The notes: generated by a model not told the origin, from the letters alone. A DNA stretch of 53,697 bases from Candidatus Rokuibacteriota bacterium (GCA_030647435.1 JAUSJX010000073.1:1-53697), one strand, 5' to 3'; counted from the stretch's first letter, positions 8,713 to 20,875 are shown. Made by a program: numbers and translations.

Positions 8713-8842
8713 CTGGGGTTACGTCTTCTCCGCCTACGGCCTGGCGGCCGTCGCGCTGCTCGGGTACTGGCGCCGCCTGGCGGGCCGCGCGAAGAGCCTC
8801 GCCGGGCGCGGCGAGCGGCGGCGGCGGTGGCAGGAAAAATGA
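8702..8842 (+). CDS. ccmD: CcmD, small membrane protein of heme export
   Basis: 46-residue protein (MPDNWGYVFSAYGLAAVALL...) with one membrane helix and a strongly basic C-terminus (RRRRWQ). CcmD is typically 40-70 aa and helps release CcmE from CcmABC. It sits exactly between ccmC and ccmE, overlaps ccmC by 11 nt and shares ATGA with ccmE. Sequence conservation is always weak in this family, so position and topology carry the call. Confidence 0.85.
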   Translation: MPDNWGYVFSAYGLAAVALLGYWRRLAGRAKSLAGRGERRRRWQEK

Positions 8843-9282
8843 GCCGCCGCGGCAGGTTCGTGACGGGCGGCCTCGTCATCGTGGCGGCCATCGCCTATCT
8901 CATCTGGTCGGGCGTGAGCCAGTCCGTCGTCTACTTCGTCACGCCGAGCGAGCTCCTGGCTGCGCCTACGCCGAGCAAGACCTACCGCCTCGGTGGCCTC
9001 GTCCAGGCGGGGTCGCTCAAGTGGGAGCCCAAGAGCCTGGATCTCTCGTTCACGCTCTCCGACGGCAAGGCGAGCGTCCCCGTCAGGCACAAGGGCGCGC
9101 CGCCCGACCTCTTCGCCGAGGGGCGGGGCGCCGTCGTCGAAGGCTCGTGGACGAAGGACGGCTACTTCAAGGCCTCGCTGATCCTGGCCAAGCACTCCGA
9201 GGAGTACAAGGCGCCCCACGACGGCGCCCAGCCGGGGTACAAGGAGCTGATGAAGAGCCTGCGCGGAGACGGCACCCGATGA
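8839..9282 (+). CDS. ccmE: Cytochrome c-type biogenesis heme chaperone CcmE
   Basis: Periplasmic heme chaperone with one N-terminal membrane anchor (about residues 8-26) and an OB-fold domain. 147 aa. The heme-binding motif HxxxY is present as H119-SEE-Y123, so this is the canonical histidine type, not the CxxxY variant. The ATG at 8839 overlaps the ccmD stop (ATGA). Its own stop is the first element of a chain of ATGA overlaps through two repeated micro-ORFs into ccmF. Confidence 0.94.
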   Translation: MSRRGRFVTGGLVIVAAIAYLIWSGVSQSVVYFVTPSELLAAPTPSKTYRLGGLVQAGSLKWEPKSLDLSFTLSDGKASVPVRHKGAPPDLFAEGRGAVVEGSWTKDGYFKASLILAKHSEEYKAPHDGAQPGYKELMKSLRGDGTR

Positions 9283-9408
9283 GGGCCGCAGGCCCGAAGA
9301 GGCCACGGCGCAGCGCAGGCTCGTTGGCCGGAGCGCGATCCCGATGAGGGCCGCAGGCCCGAAGAGGCCACGGCGCAGCGCAGGCTCGTTGGCCGGAGCG
9401 CCATCACG
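9279..9408 (+). repeat. Two tandem 65-bp repeats, each a 22-codon micro-ORF, between ccmE and ccmF
   Basis: Copies 9279-9343 and 9344-9408 differ at only two positions near their ends. Each begins with ATGA: the TGA of ccmE overlaps the ATG of copy 1, whose reading frame (MRAAGPKRPRRSAGSLAGAR + SR) ends in a TGA overlapping the ATG of copy 2. The near-identical frame of copy 2 (…GAPSR) ends in the TGA that overlaps the ccmF ATG at 9409. A GGAG lies about 10 nt before each following ATG. Removing both copies would leave a plain ATGA ccmE-ccmF junction like the others in this operon. Whether the peptides are made is unknown. Confidence 0.9.
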
Positions 9409-11355
9409 ATGATTCCGGAGCTGGGATACGGCGCGACCGTCGCCGCGTTCGTGCTTGCGCTCTGGGGCGCTGTTGCCGCGGTGGCGAGCGCCCGCACCGG
9501 GCGCGCCGCGCTCCTCCGCTCGGGCGAGCGGGCCGCGGTCGGCGCCTGGGCGCTCGTCACCGCCTGCATCGCGCTCATGCTGTACGCCTTCCTGACCTTC
9601 GACTTCTCGGTGCAGTACGTCGCCGTCAACACGAACCGCGGCACGCCCTTCTACTACCGGATCACGGCGCTCTGGGGGGCGCTGGAAGGCTCGATCGTCC
9701 TGTGGTCGTGGATGCTGTCGATCTACACGCTGATCGTGGTCGTCCAGTACCGGCGCCGCCAGCCCGAGCTCTACCCGTGGGTGCTCTCGGTCATGCTCGG
9801 CATCCTGGCTTTCTTCCTTCTCGTCATGACCATCCCCGCGCCGCCCTTCGAGCGCCTCACGCCGATCCCGGCCGACGGCCGCGGCCTCAACCCGCTGCTG
9901 CAGGACTCGGGCATGATCACCCACCCGGTCGCCCTCTACCTGGGCTTCACCGGCTTCACGGTGCCGTTCGCCTTCGCCATGGCCGCGCTGATCGTCGGGC
10001 GCACAGGCGAGGAGTGGATCACCATCACGCGGCGCTGGACCATCATCGCCTGGTATTTCCTCTCGCTCGGGCTCCTCATCGGCGGCTGGTGGAGCTACCA
10101 CGTGCTGGGCTGGGGCGGCTACTGGGCGTGGGACCCCGTCGAGAACGCGGCCTTCATGCCGTTTCTCACCGCCACGGCGTTCCTGCACTCGGTGATGGTC
10201 CAGGAGCGGCGGCGCATGCTCAAGCTTTGGAACCTCTCCCTCATCATCCTGACCTTCGGCCTCACGATCTTCGGCACCTTCCTGACGCGCTCGGGGATCA
10301 TCGGCTCCGTCCACTCCTTCACCCAGGGCTCGATCGGCGTCTTCTTCCTGGCCTTCCTGGCGCTGGTGCTCCTCGGCTCCTTCTCGCTGCTCGCCTCGCG
10401 GGTGGAGCGCCTGCGCGCCGAGGGCGTGCTCGACTCGGTCGTCTCGAGGGAGTCCACCTTCCTCCTGAACAACCTGTTCCTGGTCGCCGCCACCTTCACG
10501 GTCTTCTTCGGGACGGTCTTCCCGCTCCTGTCCGAGGCCGTGCGCGGGGTCAAGATCAGCGTGGGCGCGCCCTTCTTCAACCTGGTCAACATCCCGGTCT
10601 TCCTCGCGCTGCTCTTCCTCATGGGCGTGGGTCCCCTCATCGCCTGGCGCCGTGCCTCCGCCAAGAACCTCAAGCGCAACTTCCTCAAGCCCGTCGTCGC
10701 GGGTCTCGTGGCGGCTGCGGCGCTGCGGGCGCTCGGCGTGGCCAACGGGCTGGTGCTGACGACAATGGCCCTGGTGGTCTTCGTCGCCGGGACCATCGCG
10801 CTCGATCTCTTCCGCGCGGTGCGGGCGAGGCGGCGGAGCGGCGACGACTGGGGCGCCGCCACCTGGGGACTGCTGCTCCGCCAGAACCGACGGTACGGCG
10901 GCTTCATCGTCCACCTGGGGATCCTCGTCATCGCGCTTGGCGTGGCGGGCTCGCAGGCTTGGTCGGTGCAGAAGGAAGTTACGCTCGACAAGGGTCAGAG
11001 CACTGAGCTGGCGGGCTACCACGTGCGATTCGACGGGCTCTCGGCTTCGGAGGAGTCCAACCACGGCAAGGTCACCGGCGCGTTCACGGTGACGAACGGG
11101 CGAGCGGGCGGCCACATGCTCTACCCCGCGAAGAAGTTCTACCCGCAGGAGCAGTCGCCCATCGCGGCCGTCGACTACCAACTTGGCTGGATCGAGGACA
11201 TCTACCTCGTGCTGGGCGATTTCGCTCCCGACGGCTCCCACGCGACGGTCAAGCTCCAGGTCAACCGCATGGTCTCCTGGCTCTGGCTGGGCGGTCTCGT
11301 GCTGACGCTGGGCGCGGCGCTGGCCATCCTGCCGGACGCGCGGAGGCCGGCGTGA
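9409..11355 (+). CDS. ccmF: Heme lyase CcmF
   Basis: Core of the heme ligation complex that attaches heme to apocytochrome c CXXCH motifs. 648 aa, about 14-15 membrane segments, normal size. The WWD domain is present as WGGYWAWDPVENAAFMPFL, and histidines flank it (MITHPVALYLG; LHSVMVQ; SVHSF). A soluble C-terminal periplasmic part precedes the last helix. It starts at ATG 9409 (ATGA with the preceding micro-ORF) and overlaps ccmG by 4 bp. Confidence 0.95.
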   Translation: MIPELGYGATVAAFVLALWGAVAAVASARTGRAALLRSGERAAVGAWALVTACIALMLYAFLTFDFSVQYVAVNTNRGTPFYYRITALWGALEGSIVLWSWMLSIYTLIVVVQYRRRQPELYPWVLSVMLGILAFFLLVMTIPAPPFERLTPIPADGRGLNPLLQDSGMITHPVALYLGFTGFTVPFAFAMAALIVGRTGEEWITITRRWTIIAWYFLSLGLLIGGWWSYHVLGWGGYWAWDPVENAAFMPFLTATAFLHSVMVQERRRMLKLWNLSLIILTFGLTIFGTFLTRSGIIGSVHSFTQGSIGVFFLAFLALVLLGSFSLLASRVERLRAEGVLDSVVSRESTFLLNNLFLVAATFTVFFGTVFPLLSEAVRGVKISVGAPFFNLVNIPVFLALLFLMGVGPLIAWRRASAKNLKRNFLKPVVAGLVAAAALRALGVANGLVLTTMALVVFVAGTIALDLFRAVRARRRSGDDWGAATWGLLLRQNRRYGGFIVHLGILVIALGVAGSQAWSVQKEVTLDKGQSTELAGYHVRFDGLSASEESNHGKVTGAFTVTNGRAGGHMLYPAKKFYPQEQSPIAAVDYQLGWIEDIYLVLGDFAPDGSHATVKLQVNRMVSWLWLGGLVLTLGAALAILPDARRPA

Positions 11356-11885
11356 ACGCATCCAGGCTGCGGTGGGCGATCCCCGCGGCCGTCGTGCCGG
11401 TGCTGGTGCTGCTGGCCTACGGCTTCAGGACCGACCCTCGCGAGATCCCCTCGCCGCTCCTGGGCCGGCCGGCGGCGGCCTTTTCGCTCACGACCTTCGC
11501 GGGCTCTCCCCTGAGCCTCGAGGACCTCCGCGGCAAGGTCGTGATGCTCAACTTCTGGGCCTCGTGGTGCGTGCCGGCCTGCTACGAGGAAGCGCCGGCC
11601 CTCGAGCGCACCTGGCGGGCCTACAAGGACAAGGGGGTCATGGTCGTGGGCGTCGACGTCCAGGACAAGGAGGAGGCGGCACGGGAGTTCCTCAGGCGCT
11701 TCGACCACTCGTTCCCGAACGCTCCGGACCCCAGGGGCCGGGTCTCGGTGGACTACGGCGTCTACGGCGTGCCCGAGACCTTCTTCATCGACCGCAAGGG
11801 GCGCGTGCGCTTCAAGCACGTGGGGGCGCTGACTGACGAGATCGCCCGCCGGCACCTGGACGCCCTGCTGAAGGAGCCGTCATGA
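11352..11885 (+). CDS. ccmG: Thiol:disulfide oxidoreductase CcmG/TlpA-like with a CxxxC motif
   Basis: Membrane-anchored periplasmic thioredoxin that keeps apocytochrome or CcmH cysteines reduced. 177 aa: N-terminal membrane helix (about 9-25), then a thioredoxin fold with FWASWC, cis-proline region YGVPETFFID. The active site reads W-C73-V-P-A-C77, that is CxxxC rather than the usual CxxC, with one residue inserted between the cysteines. I read the codons as tgc gtg ccg gcc tgc and see no frameshift. It lies between ccmF and ccmH with ATGA overlaps on both sides. Confidence 0.88.
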   Translation: MNASRLRWAIPAAVVPVLVLLAYGFRTDPREIPSPLLGRPAAAFSLTTFAGSPLSLEDLRGKVVMLNFWASWCVPACYEEAPALERTWRAYKDKGVMVVGVDVQDKEEAAREFLRRFDHSFPNAPDPRGRVSVDYGVYGVPETFFIDRKGRVRFKHVGALTDEIARRHLDALLKEPS

Positions 11886-12372
11886 GGCGCGGCTTTGCCT
11901 CCGCCGCCGCGGCCGTCATGCTGGTCGCCGTCGCCGTGTGGGCAGCGCCAGCGCCCGCGGCGACACAGCCAGCGCCCGCGGCGACACAGGTAGACGAGAA
12001 CATCGTCCAGGACGTGGCGAGCCAACTCCGCTGCGTGGTCTGCCAGAGCCTCTCGGTGGCGGACTCGCCCTCCGAGACCGCCAACCAGATGCGCGCCATC
12101 ATCCGCGAGCGCTTGGCCGCGGGCGACAGCCCCGAGCAGGTGCGCGCCTACTTCGTCGAGAAGTACGGCGACTGGATCCTGCTTTCGCCGCCCAAGTCGG
12201 GTTTCACGCTCCTCGTCTGGGTCGTGCCCTTCGTGGGACTCGGGATCGGGCTCGTGCTGGTCGCGATCACAGTCCGTCGCTGGAGCCGCACACCACAGGC
12301 CGCCGCGCCCTCGCAGCTCGACCCCGCCGTGCGGGAGCGCATCCGGCGCGAGATGTCCGAGATGGATAAATC

Positions 12373-12376
<4 letters not shown>
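11882..12376 (+). CDS. ccmH: Cytochrome c-type biogenesis protein CcmH (CcmL/NrfF type)
   Basis: Membrane-anchored periplasmic thiol protein that prepares apocytochrome c. 164 aa: signal peptide, conserved redox motif LRCVVCQSLSVADS (RCxxC), then a C-terminal membrane helix (about residues 109-130). Between signal peptide and domain is an 18-bp direct duplication encoding APAATQ-P-APAATQ (about 11947-11988). ATGA overlap at both ends. Confidence 0.93.
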
Positions 12377-16035
<3,659 letters not shown>

Positions 16036-16091
16036 CCGTTCGTCAAGCCAACCGCCGTTCAAGCCAGCCACCCTTTCAAGGAGGACAGCCC

Positions 16092-16787
16092 GTGCCGCTC
16101 ACGACGCAGCAGATCGACGCTCTCAAGAAGATCACCAGCCCCAGCGTGGCCAACGCCATCGAGACCTTCAAGGTCAGGCCGCGCGAAGAGGGCAACGTCT
16201 CCTCGGACATCCGCGGGCTCTTCCCCGAGCTCGGACCCTCGGTCGGCCACGCCGCCACCTGCCTGATCCGGGCGGAGCACGGCCCGATCGAGGGGCACCG
16301 CGCGAGCCTCTTCGGCTGGTGGGACTTCGTCATGAGCATCCCCGCCCCGCGCGTCATCGTCGTCCACGACCTCGACGAGCCGCGCGGCCAGGGCGCGCAG
16401 TGGGGCGAGGTCCAGGCCAACATCCACCGCGCGATGGGCTGCGTCGGCGTGGTCACCGACGGCTCCGTGCGAGACCTGGACGAGGTCCGCGCGCTCAAGT
16501 TCCAGTTCGCCGCCGCCCACATCTCCGTTTCCCACGCCAACGTCCACATGGTGGACTTCGGCATTCCCGTCAAGGTGGGCGGCGTCTGGATCAAGCCGGG
16601 GGACATCGTTCACTTCGACCAGCACGGCGTGGTCACGATCCCGCCCGAGATCGCGGGCGGCATCCCCGACGCCATCGCCAAGGTCGAGGCCGACGAGAAG
16701 AAGATCATCTCCACCTGCAAGGCGCCGGGCTTCACGCCCGACAAGCTGAAGGAGGTCTACAAGCAGATCCGGCCGGGGACGTACTGA
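16092..16787 (+). CDS. RraA-fold aldolase-like protein (HMG/CHA aldolase family)
   Basis: 231 aa with the RraA fold. The conserved substrate and metal motif is GVVTDGSVRDLDEVR, followed by HANVHMVDFGIPVKVGG and the metal-binding GDIVHFDQHGVVTIP. Family members include 4-hydroxy-4-methyl-2-oxoglutarate/4-carboxy-4-hydroxy-2-oxoadipate aldolases and oxaloacetate decarboxylases; RraA itself inhibits RNase E. Metal-site residues point to an enzyme, but the substrate is not determined. The GTG at 16092 has an AAGGAGG site 7 nt upstream. It converges with the frameshifted MFS gene. Confidence 0.8.
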   Translation: MPLTTQQIDALKKITSPSVANAIETFKVRPREEGNVSSDIRGLFPELGPSVGHAATCLIRAEHGPIEGHRASLFGWWDFVMSIPAPRVIVVHDLDEPRGQGAQWGEVQANIHRAMGCVGVVTDGSVRDLDEVRALKFQFAAAHISVSHANVHMVDFGIPVKVGGVWIKPGDIVHFDQHGVVTIPPEIAGGIPDAIAKVEADEKKIISTCKAPGFTPDKLKEVYKQIRPGTY

Positions 16788-16799
16788 GACCGTGGCGGA

Positions 16800-18013
16800 T
16801 CAGGCCTGCCGAGCTCGATCCGCGCCCGCGACCGCGCCCTCGCGCGCCGCGCTCACGGCCCGGAAGGCGACATAGAACGGGAGCGTGGCAAGGACCGCTG
16901 CCGCCGCGAAGTACAGCGCCGCGGAGCGGCCCAACGCGTCCTGGAGCCACCCGGCGACCGGCGGCAGCAGCGCCATGCCGACGTAGTACGCGGTGTAGAA
17001 GAGCCCCATGCCGGCACCCCGGCTCTCGGGCCTCAACACCGCTGTCGGCGCCGCAGCGAGCGTGCCCGCGGGCGGTCCCGCAAGAAGGCCGACGGCTATC
17101 AGTGTCGGCCAGGGCGGCGCATACGGTAGCACCACGAGACCGCCAGTGAAGGCCAGCAAACCGAGGGTGACGACGACGTCGGGCCGTGCCAGCCACTGCG
17201 CGGATGCACCTCCCAACAGCGCCGACCCGATGAACAGGAGCGTGCTCAGACCCAGAACCAGCCCTGCCTGCTCCACGGAAAGCCCGCCGCGCACGAGCAG
17301 TGACGGAACGAAACCGAGCATCAGGGCGTAGCCGACGTTGTAGAGCATCCACGGCACCGAGGCCAGGCCCACGAGTCCCGTCTCGCGCCGTGAAAGACCG
17401 GTAAGCCCTATTGACTTCGCGTGCATCGCAGCCCGGGGCGCCGGTTTGTAGAGGAGCGCGATGCCCACAGCGCCGACGGCGGCCGTCCCAGCGGCCACGT
17501 GGAAGACGGCGGACACGCCCCACGCATTGGCGACGACCGGGGGGGGATCAACGAGGCAAGTCCGATGCCGACCGGCCACGAGTTGATGAGAACGGTCATC
17601 GCCCAGATGATCTCGCGCCCGGCAAACCAGTCCGTCACCATCTTGGTCAGGAGCACATTGAGGAGGATCGCGCCGACCGCGCTGAGGAGCCGCCCGACCG
17701 CGACCGCGGCGAAGCCCTCAGCGGCGCCCATCAGCGCGCTGCCCAACGTCATCAGCCCAAGGCCCGCGAGCACGACGCGCCGGTCGCCGAACCGCCCGCC
17801 AAGCAGACCGCCGGGCAGCGCCAGGAACACGCCGGGAAGCGAGAAAAGTCCGATCAGCCAGCCGAGCTCGGTGTTGGCGATGTGAAGCCGCTCCATGAGC
17901 AGCGGCGAGACAGCGCCGACAGACTGGAACTGGAATCCCATGGCCGTCCGCGCAAAGGTCAGTACCGCGAGCGCGACCCAGCGATTCCCGGAGCCATCCG
18001 CCGTACCGGTCAT
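16800..18013 (-). pseudogene. MFS transporter, frameshifted in a run of eight C
   Basis: Two abutting frames give one MFS protein of about 405 aa. The N-terminal part starts MTGTADGSGN at 18013 and covers the first six helices, with LGGRFGDRRVV in loop 2-3. The C-terminal part covers helices 7-12 (LLGGASAQWLAR etc.). The switch occurs at a G8 run (17539-17546; C8 on the coding strand). One extra C would rejoin the frames as LASLIPPPVVANAW. This may be a sequencing or assembly error, a phase-variable tract, or a real null mutation. Substrate unknown. Confidence 0.8.
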
Positions 18014-18103
18014 GTGCGCCATCCGGCGGAATACTAGCAGAGGCGCGCCCGTCACTGGGTTGCTAACCCGCTATGCGTCCTCCTTTTGAATGGCGGAAGC
18101 GGA

Positions 18104-18132
18104 TTGCCCGCGAGGGCGCGCCGGTGTATTTT
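18104..18132 (+). promoter_or_regulatory. Candidate promoter of the GNAT gene
   Basis: TTGCCC (18104-18109), 17-bp spacer, TATTTT (18127-18132), ending 14 nt before the ATG at 18147. Confidence 0.4.
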
Positions 18133-18146
18133 CCACTCACGGCCCC

Positions 18147-18584
18147 ATGATCGAGATCCGCCTGCCCCGTACCACCGATGCCGCCGGCTGCGCCGAGCTG
18201 GCCGCCCTCGCGATCGGCGAAGACCGCGCGGGCGCCTTCATCAAGTCGCACATGGAGCGCCACCACCTGATCGTGGCCGAGGCGGAGAAGGAGATCGTGG
18301 GGTTCCTCGCGTACCGGACGGACTGGTTCCAGTGCACCTTCGTGAGCCTCGTCGTGGTGCGCGAGGATTTTCGTCGCAAAGGCATCGCCCGCGAGTTCTT
18401 CAAGTCCGTCGAGGCGGTCTCGCCGTCGCCGCGCGTGTTCTCCTCGACGGAGGAAACCAACAAGGCGTCCATCCGCATGCACACGGCGCTGGGCTTTCAG
18501 CCCAGCGGCCATATCGACAACCTGCCCCAGGGCACGCGGGAGCTGCTCTTCTACAAGCGCATCCCGCCGCACTCCATCCGCTGA
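18147..18584 (+). CDS. GNAT-family N-acetyltransferase
   Basis: 145 aa GNAT fold. The acetyl-CoA pyrophosphate loop is visible as VVVREDFRRKGIAREFF, followed by NKASIRMHTALGFQPSG, the usual C-terminal signature. The acceptor is unknown. The frame is open upstream, but similarity begins at MIEIRLPRTTDAAG, and a candidate promoter sits between. A short ORF follows after 10 bp and may be cotranscribed. Confidence 0.75.
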   Translation: MIEIRLPRTTDAAGCAELAALAIGEDRAGAFIKSHMERHHLIVAEAEKEIVGFLAYRTDWFQCTFVSLVVVREDFRRKGIAREFFKSVEAVSPSPRVFSSTEETNKASIRMHTALGFQPSGHIDNLPQGTRELLFYKRIPPHSIR

Positions 18585-18594
18585 AGGAGACCTC

Positions 18595-18753
18595 ATGTCC
18601 GAGAAGGCCGACCTGCTCGCAGGCGCCGACGCCGAGTTCGTGAAGTTCAAGGAGGCGTTCGGAGGCCTCAGCGAAGCCCAGATGAGCGAGGTCTGGTGCG
18701 GGACCTGGTCGGCGCGCGACATCGCCGCCTGGCGCAAGTCCAGGGGGATCTGA
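18595..18753 (+). CDS. Truncated 52-aa ORF, possible DinB/ClbS-like N-terminus
   Basis: Has a good Shine-Dalgarno (AAGGAGA, 6 nt before the ATG). It encodes MSEKADLLAGADAEFVKFKE and continues to GTWSARDIAAWRKSRGI. The GTWSxRDI segment resembles the start of four-helix DinB/ClbS-type proteins, where a His normally follows in helix 2 (RDIxAH). Here the reading stops soon after, so it looks like a truncated remnant. Its stop lies only 88 bp before the usable start of the next MFS gene; see that entry. Confidence 0.4.
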   Translation: MSEKADLLAGADAEFVKFKEAFGGLSEAQMSEVWCGTWSARDIAAWRKSRGI

Positions 18754-18841
18754 AACGGACCCGATCCGGCGGACGCTCCACGCGAGGTGGGGCATCGTCG
18801 CGGCACCGGCGCTGCTCTACATCTTCTCCTACTTCCACCGC

Positions 18842-20065
18842 GTGGCGCCCGTGGTGGTGGCGGGCGACCTCATGCAGGCCTTCGCGATCCCGGCGGCGAC
18901 CCTCGGCACGCTGATCGCCATCTACCCCTACTGCTTCGCGGCCATGGCGCTGCCCGGCGGCAGCCTGGCGGACACGCTGGGCCCGCGCCGCGTGCTGGCG
19001 CTGGGCGGCGTGACCATGGCCGCCGGCAGCATACTCTTCGGCGCCGCGCCCGTCATCGAAGCGGCGCTCGCCGGCCGGCTGCTGGTGGGCCTGGGCGCCT
19101 CGGTGATGCTCATCGCCTCGCTGCGCCTCGCCTCGGAGTGGTTCCGCCCTCACGAGTTCGCGACGGTCGCCGGAACAAGCCAGAGCATCGGCGCCGTGGG
19201 CGCGCTCGTGGGCACGGGGCCGCTGGCCCTCCTGGTCGAGGCCATCGGCTGGCGCTGGTCCTTCATCGGCATTGGCGCCGTCACGCTGGTCCTTGCCGTG
19301 GCCTGTTTCATATTCATCCGCGACAAGCCCGAGGACCTGGGGCTCCCCCGCATCGCAGACGGGCCGCGCGCCCCCGCGCCCAGCCTGCGCGACACGATAG
19401 CGGCCATGCCGGCCGTCGCCGCCAACAGGCGCTCGTGGCCCATCCTCCTCACGGGGGCTGCGATGTACGGCTCCTTCGTGCCCTTCTTCGGGCTCTGGGG
19501 CGTGCCGTACCTGACCCAAATCTACGGCCTGCCGCGTGTGGCTGCGTCCAACGTGCTCATGATGACGGCCGCGGGGCTTCTCATCAGCGCGCCCCTGAGC
19601 GGCTGGGTCTCCGATCGCTGGCTGGGACTCCGGCGCCCGCCGCTCATCGCGGCGACGGCGCTGTACGTCGCGATCTGGGCGCTCATCGCGCTCCCGCGGG
19701 CGCCGGTGCCGATCGGCTGGCTCGGCCCGCTCTGCTTCCTCCTGGGCTTCGCCTCGGGCGGCGTCTCGCTCGTCTTCCCCTGCATCCGCGAGGTCAACGA
19801 TCCGCGCCACGTGGGCGTGGCCCTCGGCTGCCAGAACCTGCCCATCTTCCTGGGCTTTGCCCTCATGCAGTGGCTCACCGGCGTGCTCCTCGACGCCAAC
19901 TGGACGGGCGCCTTGGTCGCGGGGAGCCGCGTCTACCCGCTGGCGGCCTACCGCGCCGCCTTCATGCTCTGCTTCGTCGTCGCCTTCGCCTCCTTCGTGA
20001 TGGCGTGGCTCACGACGGAGACACGCTGCCGCAATGTCTGGGCGCAAGCTCACCCTCACGCCTGA
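18842..20065 (+). CDS. MFS transporter with no conventional start codon at its real N-terminus
   Basis: Twelve-helix major facilitator, 407 aa from GTG 18842. Loop 2-3 GSLADTLGPRRVLALG matches the MFS motif A position. MFS-like coding continues in frame upstream of 18842 (RWGIVAAPALLYIFSYFHR), which is the first half of helix 1. No ATG, GTG or TTG occurs in frame there before a stop inside the preceding 52-aa ORF. The true start may have been lost by a deletion that also truncated that ORF, or a rare start is used. It overlaps aat by 32 nt. Substrate unknown. Confidence 0.7.
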   Translation: MAPVVVAGDLMQAFAIPAATLGTLIAIYPYCFAAMALPGGSLADTLGPRRVLALGGVTMAAGSILFGAAPVIEAALAGRLLVGLGASVMLIASLRLASEWFRPHEFATVAGTSQSIGAVGALVGTGPLALLVEAIGWRWSFIGIGAVTLVLAVACFIFIRDKPEDLGLPRIADGPRAPAPSLRDTIAAMPAVAANRRSWPILLTGAAMYGSFVPFFGLWGVPYLTQIYGLPRVAASNVLMMTAAGLLISAPLSGWVSDRWLGLRRPPLIAATALYVAIWALIALPRAPVPIGWLGPLCFLLGFASGGVSLVFPCIREVNDPRHVGVALGCQNLPIFLGFALMQWLTGVLLDANWTGALVAGSRVYPLAAYRAAFMLCFVVAFASFVMAWLTTETRCRNVWAQAHPHA

Positions 20066-20627
20066 GGGCGTCCTGCTCGCCTACGGCCACGGGATCTTCC
20101 CGATGGCGGACGAGCGCTCCGGTGACGTCCTCTGGTTCAGGCCCGACCCGCGCGCGATCATCCACCTCGACGGCTTCCACGTCTCGCGCTCGCTCGCGCG
20201 CGCGCTCAGGCGCGGCCTCTTCGAAATCCGCGTCGACACCGACTTCGAGGGCGTGATGCGCGGCTGCGCCGACAGGCCGGAAGGCACGTGGATCTCGGAG
20301 CGCTTCGTCGAGGTGTACGCGGCGCTCCACCGGGCGGGCAAGGCTCACAGCGTGGAGGCGTGGCGCGAGGGGCGGCTGGTGGGCGGCGTCTACGGCGTTG
20401 CGCTCGGCGGCGCCTTCATGGCGGAGAGCATGTTCCACCGCGAGACCGACGCCTCGAAGGTGGCGCTGGGGGCGCTCTGCTCGCGGCTGCGGGAGCGGGG
20501 CTTCGTCCTGCTGGACGTCCAGTACGTCACCCCGCACCTCGAGAGCCTGGGCGCGGTCGAGATCACGCGGCGGGAGTACGAGCGGAGGCTCGAGCAGGCG
20601 CTCGGCCTCCCCTGCCGCTTCGCTTAG
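20034..20627 (+). CDS. aat: Leucyl/phenylalanyl-tRNA-protein transferase
   Basis: Adds Leu or Phe to N-terminal Arg/Lys of proteins, making them N-degrons for ClpS/ClpAP. 197 aa, slightly short at the N-terminus. Conserved blocks: LLAYGHGIFPM, WFRPDPRAII, GTWISERFVEVY, HSVEAWREGRLVGGVYGVALGGAFMAESMF (core GGVYG and ESMF) and LLDVQYVTPHLESLGAVEI. The ATG at 20034 lies inside the 3' end of the MFS gene, which suggests translational coupling. Confidence 0.93.
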   Translation: MSGRKLTLTPEGVLLAYGHGIFPMADERSGDVLWFRPDPRAIIHLDGFHVSRSLARALRRGLFEIRVDTDFEGVMRGCADRPEGTWISERFVEVYAALHRAGKAHSVEAWREGRLVGGVYGVALGGAFMAESMFHRETDASKVALGALCSRLRERGFVLLDVQYVTPHLESLGAVEITRREYERRLEQALGLPCRFA

Positions 20628-20643
20628 CGGCATCACTTGGGCT

Positions 20644-20875
20644 CAGGCTGCTCAAAAGGGTCCAGATGCGAGGCGGCGCCCCGCTGTTCGAGTTGAGCGA
20701 CAGCCTGTGCCGTCGCGAGACGAGGGCTGGGTTGAATCCGCACGCGAGGCGTACGACTGTCTCAGCCCTCGCCTCGTGGCTCCGCCCCTCAGCTCGAACG
20801 GCCAGGAGCGTGCGGCCGAGGGCGCCCCAACACGTTCTTGCTAAATGACGCAGATGGGCCCTTTTCAGCAGCCTG
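20644..20875 (+). mobile_element. 232-bp MITE-like element with 27-bp terminal inverted repeats
   Basis: Left end starts CAGGCTGCTCAAAAGGG (20644-20670); the right end, read on the minus strand, starts CAGGCTGCTGAAAAGGG (20875-20849). The arms match at 23 of 27 positions. No transposase is encoded. The inside carries nested inverted repeats, including CAGCCCTCGCCTCG and a GCTCGAAC box that also occur in the dispersed repeat family at 22523, 24249 and 50845. The right end abuts the stop codon of the dehydratase beta gene. Flanks share only CT, so no long target duplication is evident. Confidence 0.75.

Noticed and set aside
8734-11361. 875-codon minus-strand open frame
   Set aside because: Antisense to ccmD-ccmF; charged low-complexity translation and no ribosome-binding site.
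20644-20875. Small genes inside the 232-bp intergenic element
   Set aside because: Open frames there lack ribosome-binding sites and homology; the inverted-repeat structure explains the sequence.
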